A DNA stretch of 64,000 nucleotides from Neckera pumila (Eukaryota; Streptophyta; Bryopsida; Hypnales; Neckeraceae). The position numbers and the translations under genes are program-made. The stretch spans positions 9,550,501-9,614,500 of the forward strand of contig OZ018412.1 in NCBI GenBank assembly GCA_963969595.1. Direction: 5' to 3'. A model generated the notes under the pieces. The model was not told where the DNA came from and searched no databases. It saw nothing but the letters and a program-made list of their open reading frames with translations. Positions 60,336 to 64,000 of the stretch are shown here, one piece after another. The stretch's first letter is position 1. Each line of letters starts with the position of its first letter.

Positions 60336-61484
60336 TTATTTTTATTTTTTGAAAAAATAATATAACTTAACATGGCGCTGACATAGCACTACTAGTGCCA
60401 CATCAACACCCAAACTAAAAAATAATTTTATTTCCTATTTAATTGCATCGGAGATTCAAAACTCGCAGCCTTCTCAAAGCCTGAAATTTTTCCTAATTAT
60501 AATTCAATTAATGAATTGAAAGTTACAAAGGTGAAGAAGCATACAAAGTTGTTTTTTGAATTAAGCTCATAAAATTTTCAAAAACATTCTAAATTAGAAG
60601 CTATTTTTTGTTTACTTGAGCATTCTTACTATTGAGATTGATAAGAGGGCTGTTATTGAATAAGCCTAGAATCATGAGCCTATGAGCCTAGGAATTCACA
60701 CACCTATGCTATAAGTGTCTATATCATAAAAAACCTTCCACGATTATAAGATATTTATGTTCAAGATACATATATTATAGATGTTTATATTATAGACACC
60801 TTCAGTAGTTGTAGGGTAGCTATTTACATCTAGGCTCAACGGTCATATGCTTACATTTGGTACTCATATGCTAGAATTGTGATATTTTTTTTAAAGATGA
60901 ATATGAAAACTTTCTTTATTAAATGATTTTACGTATTTATATTTCATTTGCCAAAATATGGCCTAAAACTTATAAGTTATGGGATACATATGTTTTTTTT
61001 CTACAATTTTAAAAAACAAAACTTCTCCTTTGAGAAGTGTTAGAAAGAAGTCTATTTTGTGAAGTTTAGGCACATGAACTTGCAGTGGGTGGAGATTTTC
61101 ACTTTGATATTTAAGAAGGATGTACTTGAACAAATTAACTAAAGGATCCTACTATTAGATTTGCTAAAGAATAAATGTAGATGAAGATTTTAGCATTGCT
61201 TTGTGTACAAGTATTTTGAAGTAATTTTGGCCTTTTAAAACACCATAGTCTTTTAGGAGTTAAAGTATAGGCTTTGAAGCCATAGACCTTTAGAGGTTAT
61301 ATTGACAATGTAGATGCAATTATATTGAATTGTATAAAAGTTTAAGTCATTTGATATACAGCATGAGTTTATAATCTATAGTAAAATGGATGAACAAGTA
61401 GTAAGAGGATGTAAAATAGTTGATAAAAATTCAATTAAATCCCTAAGACTACAAAAATATGCTTGAAGTTTCATCATTTGGCCC
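58143..61484. other. upstream region of the MESD-like gene, then AT-rich spacer
   Basis: 58143-58400 is GC-richer and holds the 5' UTR and promoter of the MESD-like gene; no clear TATA box. Beyond it I see no gene. A (TA)n microsatellite lies at 60293-60333. A GC-richer patch just before it (GGCCTCGGGAGGGCC) recalls the ends of family E but is too diverged to call. Confidence 0.5.
60293..60333. repeat. (TA)n microsatellite
   Basis: About 40 bp of TA with one early interruption (TACA). It can extrude as a cruciform and is likely length-variable. Confidence 0.9.
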
Positions 61485-62412
61485 TTAACCCCTAAAGGAC
61501 CATTGTCCCTTCGGGGGACAAATGGGACTTTGGGCAAGTACCTACGGGCTGAATTTTTGCTGTGATTTATTGAAACCTTTTTTGAAGATAGAAAAACTGC
61601 TAAGCTTCATATGCATATAATTTTTTTTCAATTGGTGCCCAGGAAAAGAAGTTATGCCCAAATAAGCTCAAAACAGGGTACGTAGAGCAGCAAAAAAATT
61701 TTGCAATTTATTTTTTTAATTTTTTTTAATTTTTTTTTCTTATAGATTATATTTTCGTCTATTTGGGAAGCTTTGATTCATTTCATTTGGATTTGTTATG
61801 AGAAAGTTATGGCCAATCTTGTTTTTTGGGCACTTAGAGCATCTTCTTGAAAAAAATAACTTGTAGGATTCATTCCTGAATGCAATTTTTACAATTTCAA
61901 GACAAAAAAATTTCCACAGGGTCTAGTTTTTTTGCTAGAACAATCTCACCATTGGGATTAGTGTTTCTTAATTCCATATAAAAGATATTAATATAATAGA
62001 TTTTCTTTCTATTTCATATCTACTTCTATTTAACAATTTTTTTAATAATGAAAATTAAGATTTTTTGGATTTTTTTTCCTCCTAGACTCTCAACTCAATT
62101 CTCCACTACAACGATTAAAAGCTCAAAACTCTATAGTGTAAAATTTGAAGTTAAAAATGTTCAAAGTCAAAAAATCCAGTCCCACAATGTGCTGAAAAAC
62201 TTGTTTTTTTCACTTTAAATGCAAATATCTTGGAACCTGTACGGTCAAAAATCCTGAAATTTTTTCCACACATTGTGATACTAGTTGGGTATAAGATCCT
62301 ACAATTAGATGTGAAAAAAAAACAATTTTCAATTTTTTTTACTCTTTGCTATAGAAATGACAATTTTGAGTGTTTTTTGGCAGAAAAAAGGCCTTGGTCC
62401 TTTAGGGGTTAA
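61485..62412 (-). mobile_element. family A element, copy A8, full length with clean ends
   Basis: TTAACCCCTAAAGGACCATT at 61485 and CTTGGTCCTTTAGGGGTTAA ending 62412. The inverted termini match perfectly over TTAACCCCTAAAGGACCA. It contains all family blocks in reverse order relative to A7, about 928 bp, no ORF beyond chance. This is the best reference copy in the window. Confidence 0.9.
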
Positions 62413-63280
62413 ATACCCAAGAATCATTTGGTAATTAGGGGGGGTCAAGCCTCCTGCTTTTATACAAAATTCTAAAACCTAATTAGGTACTCATAGATGG
62501 TAGTCATCCTTGATGACAGAATCCTACTAGTTATTGAATAAAGTCAACAATTATCATGTCACTCTAAAACTAAAAATTAAATAATCTGTGGTTATAGATC
62601 CAAAGTTCAAATTGTTATAAAATATAAGGTTCACTTTATAACCATGGGTCCTCTTTGAAGTCATGAATAAAAGAATAGTGTAATGAAGCTAAGATGAAAA
62701 AAAAAAAAAAAAATTGAAGCCATGACAAAAATAATGAAATTTTGAAGTTACATGAGTGAAATTGAAGCCTTTAGAGAAATTGTCTTTTCAATTTTAGGAG
62801 TTGAAATTTTTTTGAGAAAACTAATGGGAGCCTTGTGAGGTTTCAATTAATTTTTGAAACAAAAGCCAAGAAAATTTAGAAATTAGGATTTAGGGTGTCA
62901 TTGAAGCAACAATTTAAGAAAGAAGTGATGTACTAGGAAACAATCTTTTTTTGAAGTTTAATTGCTTGAATGATTATTTGTATAATTACTAGTTTGGCCA
63001 AATTTAGACATTGCCCTCAAAGTTGTTGAAAGTGTATGGTATAGGGTGATAAAGTAAAGAACTTCTTAATCATGCTCAAGCAATGAAGTTTTTCAAAAAT
63101 TATTAAAGTTTGACATTTAAAAAAACCCTGAAAAGATTTGTGTATAATCATGACAAGTCATATCTTTATTGCATTGGAGTAGTGATTCGATGATATGCTT
63201 TATAACTTTTAATGTCAAAAAGTTTGAAAAGAACCTTTCTATCATTTTTAAAGAATTTTTTTTTTAGTTTGTGTTGAAAG
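62413..63280. other. AT-rich spacer with a J fragment
   Basis: About 62545-62640 resembles part of J1 (ATCACTCTAAAACTA, GGTTATAGATCCAAAGTTCA). An A16 tract at 62698-62713. No gene. Confidence 0.45.
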
Positions 63281-64000
63281 TTAACCCCTAAAGGCCCAAG
63301 GCCTTTTTCTTTGCCAAAAAACACCCAAAATTGCAATTTTTTTAGCAAAGATTTAAAAAAAAAATTAAAGATGTTTCTTTTGCACATCTAACCATAGGAT
63401 CTTACACCTAACTAGTATGACAATGTGTGGAAATAATTTCAGAATTTTTGACTGCACAGATTGCAAGATATCTACGTTTAAAGTTAAAAAAAACAAAATT
63501 TTCAGCACATTGTGGAATTAGATTTTTTGACTTTGAACATTTTTAACATAAAATTTTTACACTACAGAGTTTTGAGCTTTAGATGTTTATAGTAGAGAAT
63601 TGAGTTGACAATCTACACAAAAAAAAATTCAAAGAAACTTAATTTTTATTATTGAAAAAATTGTTAAGTAGAAGTAGATACAAGATAGAAGGAAAATCTA
63701 AAATATTCATATATTTTAGATGGAATTAAAATGCACTAATCCCAATGGTCAGATTTTTCTAGCGAGTAAACTTAACCATGCAAAAAAAAAAATTTGAAAA
63801 TTTTGAAAAATTGCATTAAGAGATGAATCCTACAAGTAATTTATTTCGAAAAGATGCTCTAATTGCCCAAAAAAACAAGAATGTCCATAACTTTCTCATA
63901 ACATATCCAAATGAAATGAATCAAAGCTTTTGAGATAGAAAAAAATATAATCTATGAGAACTAAAAAAAAAAAAATGTGCAATTTTTTTTTGCTGCCCGC
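63281..64000 (+). mobile_element. family A element, copy A9, cut by window edge
   Basis: TTAACCCCTAAAGGCCCAAG at 63281 followed by the family interior in order up to the TTTTTTGCTGCCCGC block at the window end. The right terminus lies outside the window. Confidence 0.85.

Overview
This window is nuclear DNA from a plant. The genes are split by many short U-rich GT-AG introns, the intergenic DNA is very AT-rich, and the proteins are land-plant-type versions of conserved eukaryotic families. The mix of compact genes (introns mostly 0.1-1.2 kb) with repeat-filled spacers looks more like a bryophyte or other seedless plant than a crop, but that is inference: no marker in the window fixes the lineage. 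There are no bacterial operons, CRISPR arrays, rRNA genes or intact tRNA genes.

Six genes can be supported. (1) 1-923, minus: the 5' end of a gene for a secreted or membrane-entering protein, cut by the window edge. (2) 2872-3786, minus, intronless: a seven-transmembrane protein of the TPRA1/CAND2 family. (3) 11507-14921, plus, 6 exons: a SERINC/TMS membrane protein. (4) 20748-28620, minus, about 18 exons reconstructed by matching splice phase: BRF1, the TFIIB-related subunit of the RNA polymerase III factor TFIIIB. (5) 42762-44743, plus, 3 exons: a 167-residue protein I do not recognise, behind a long leader with at least three upstream ORFs. (6) 56854-58142, minus, 3 exons: a MESD-like ER chaperone with a signal peptide and a C-terminal KEEL retention signal. 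The genes are unrelated in function and independently transcribed.

The rest is mostly transposable-element debris. The main family (A/B, nine or more copies or fragments) is about 0.9 kb, has no ORF, and ends in TTAACCCCTAAAGG-type inverted termini. One derivative has become a near-perfect hairpin with two 352-bp arms (48564-49277). Comparing its flanks with related sequence at 37139-37165 suggests insertion into a TTAA target. Other elements are a Stowaway-like MITE beside the SERINC poly(A) signal, three copies of a TA-flanked MITE (D), two copies each of families E and G, three elements with TAAGAGCATC-type ends (F), a 5'-truncated LINE with a nested MITE, and a tRNA-derived SINE-like piece with three B boxes inside a BRF1 intron.

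The most interesting items are the 352-bp-arm hairpin and the TTAA-flanked family that produced it, the Pol III promoter-like element inside the gene for a Pol III factor, the perfect 32-bp stem in a SERINC intron, the overlapping uORF chain in front of gene 5, and a plant MESD-like protein with an ER retention signal.
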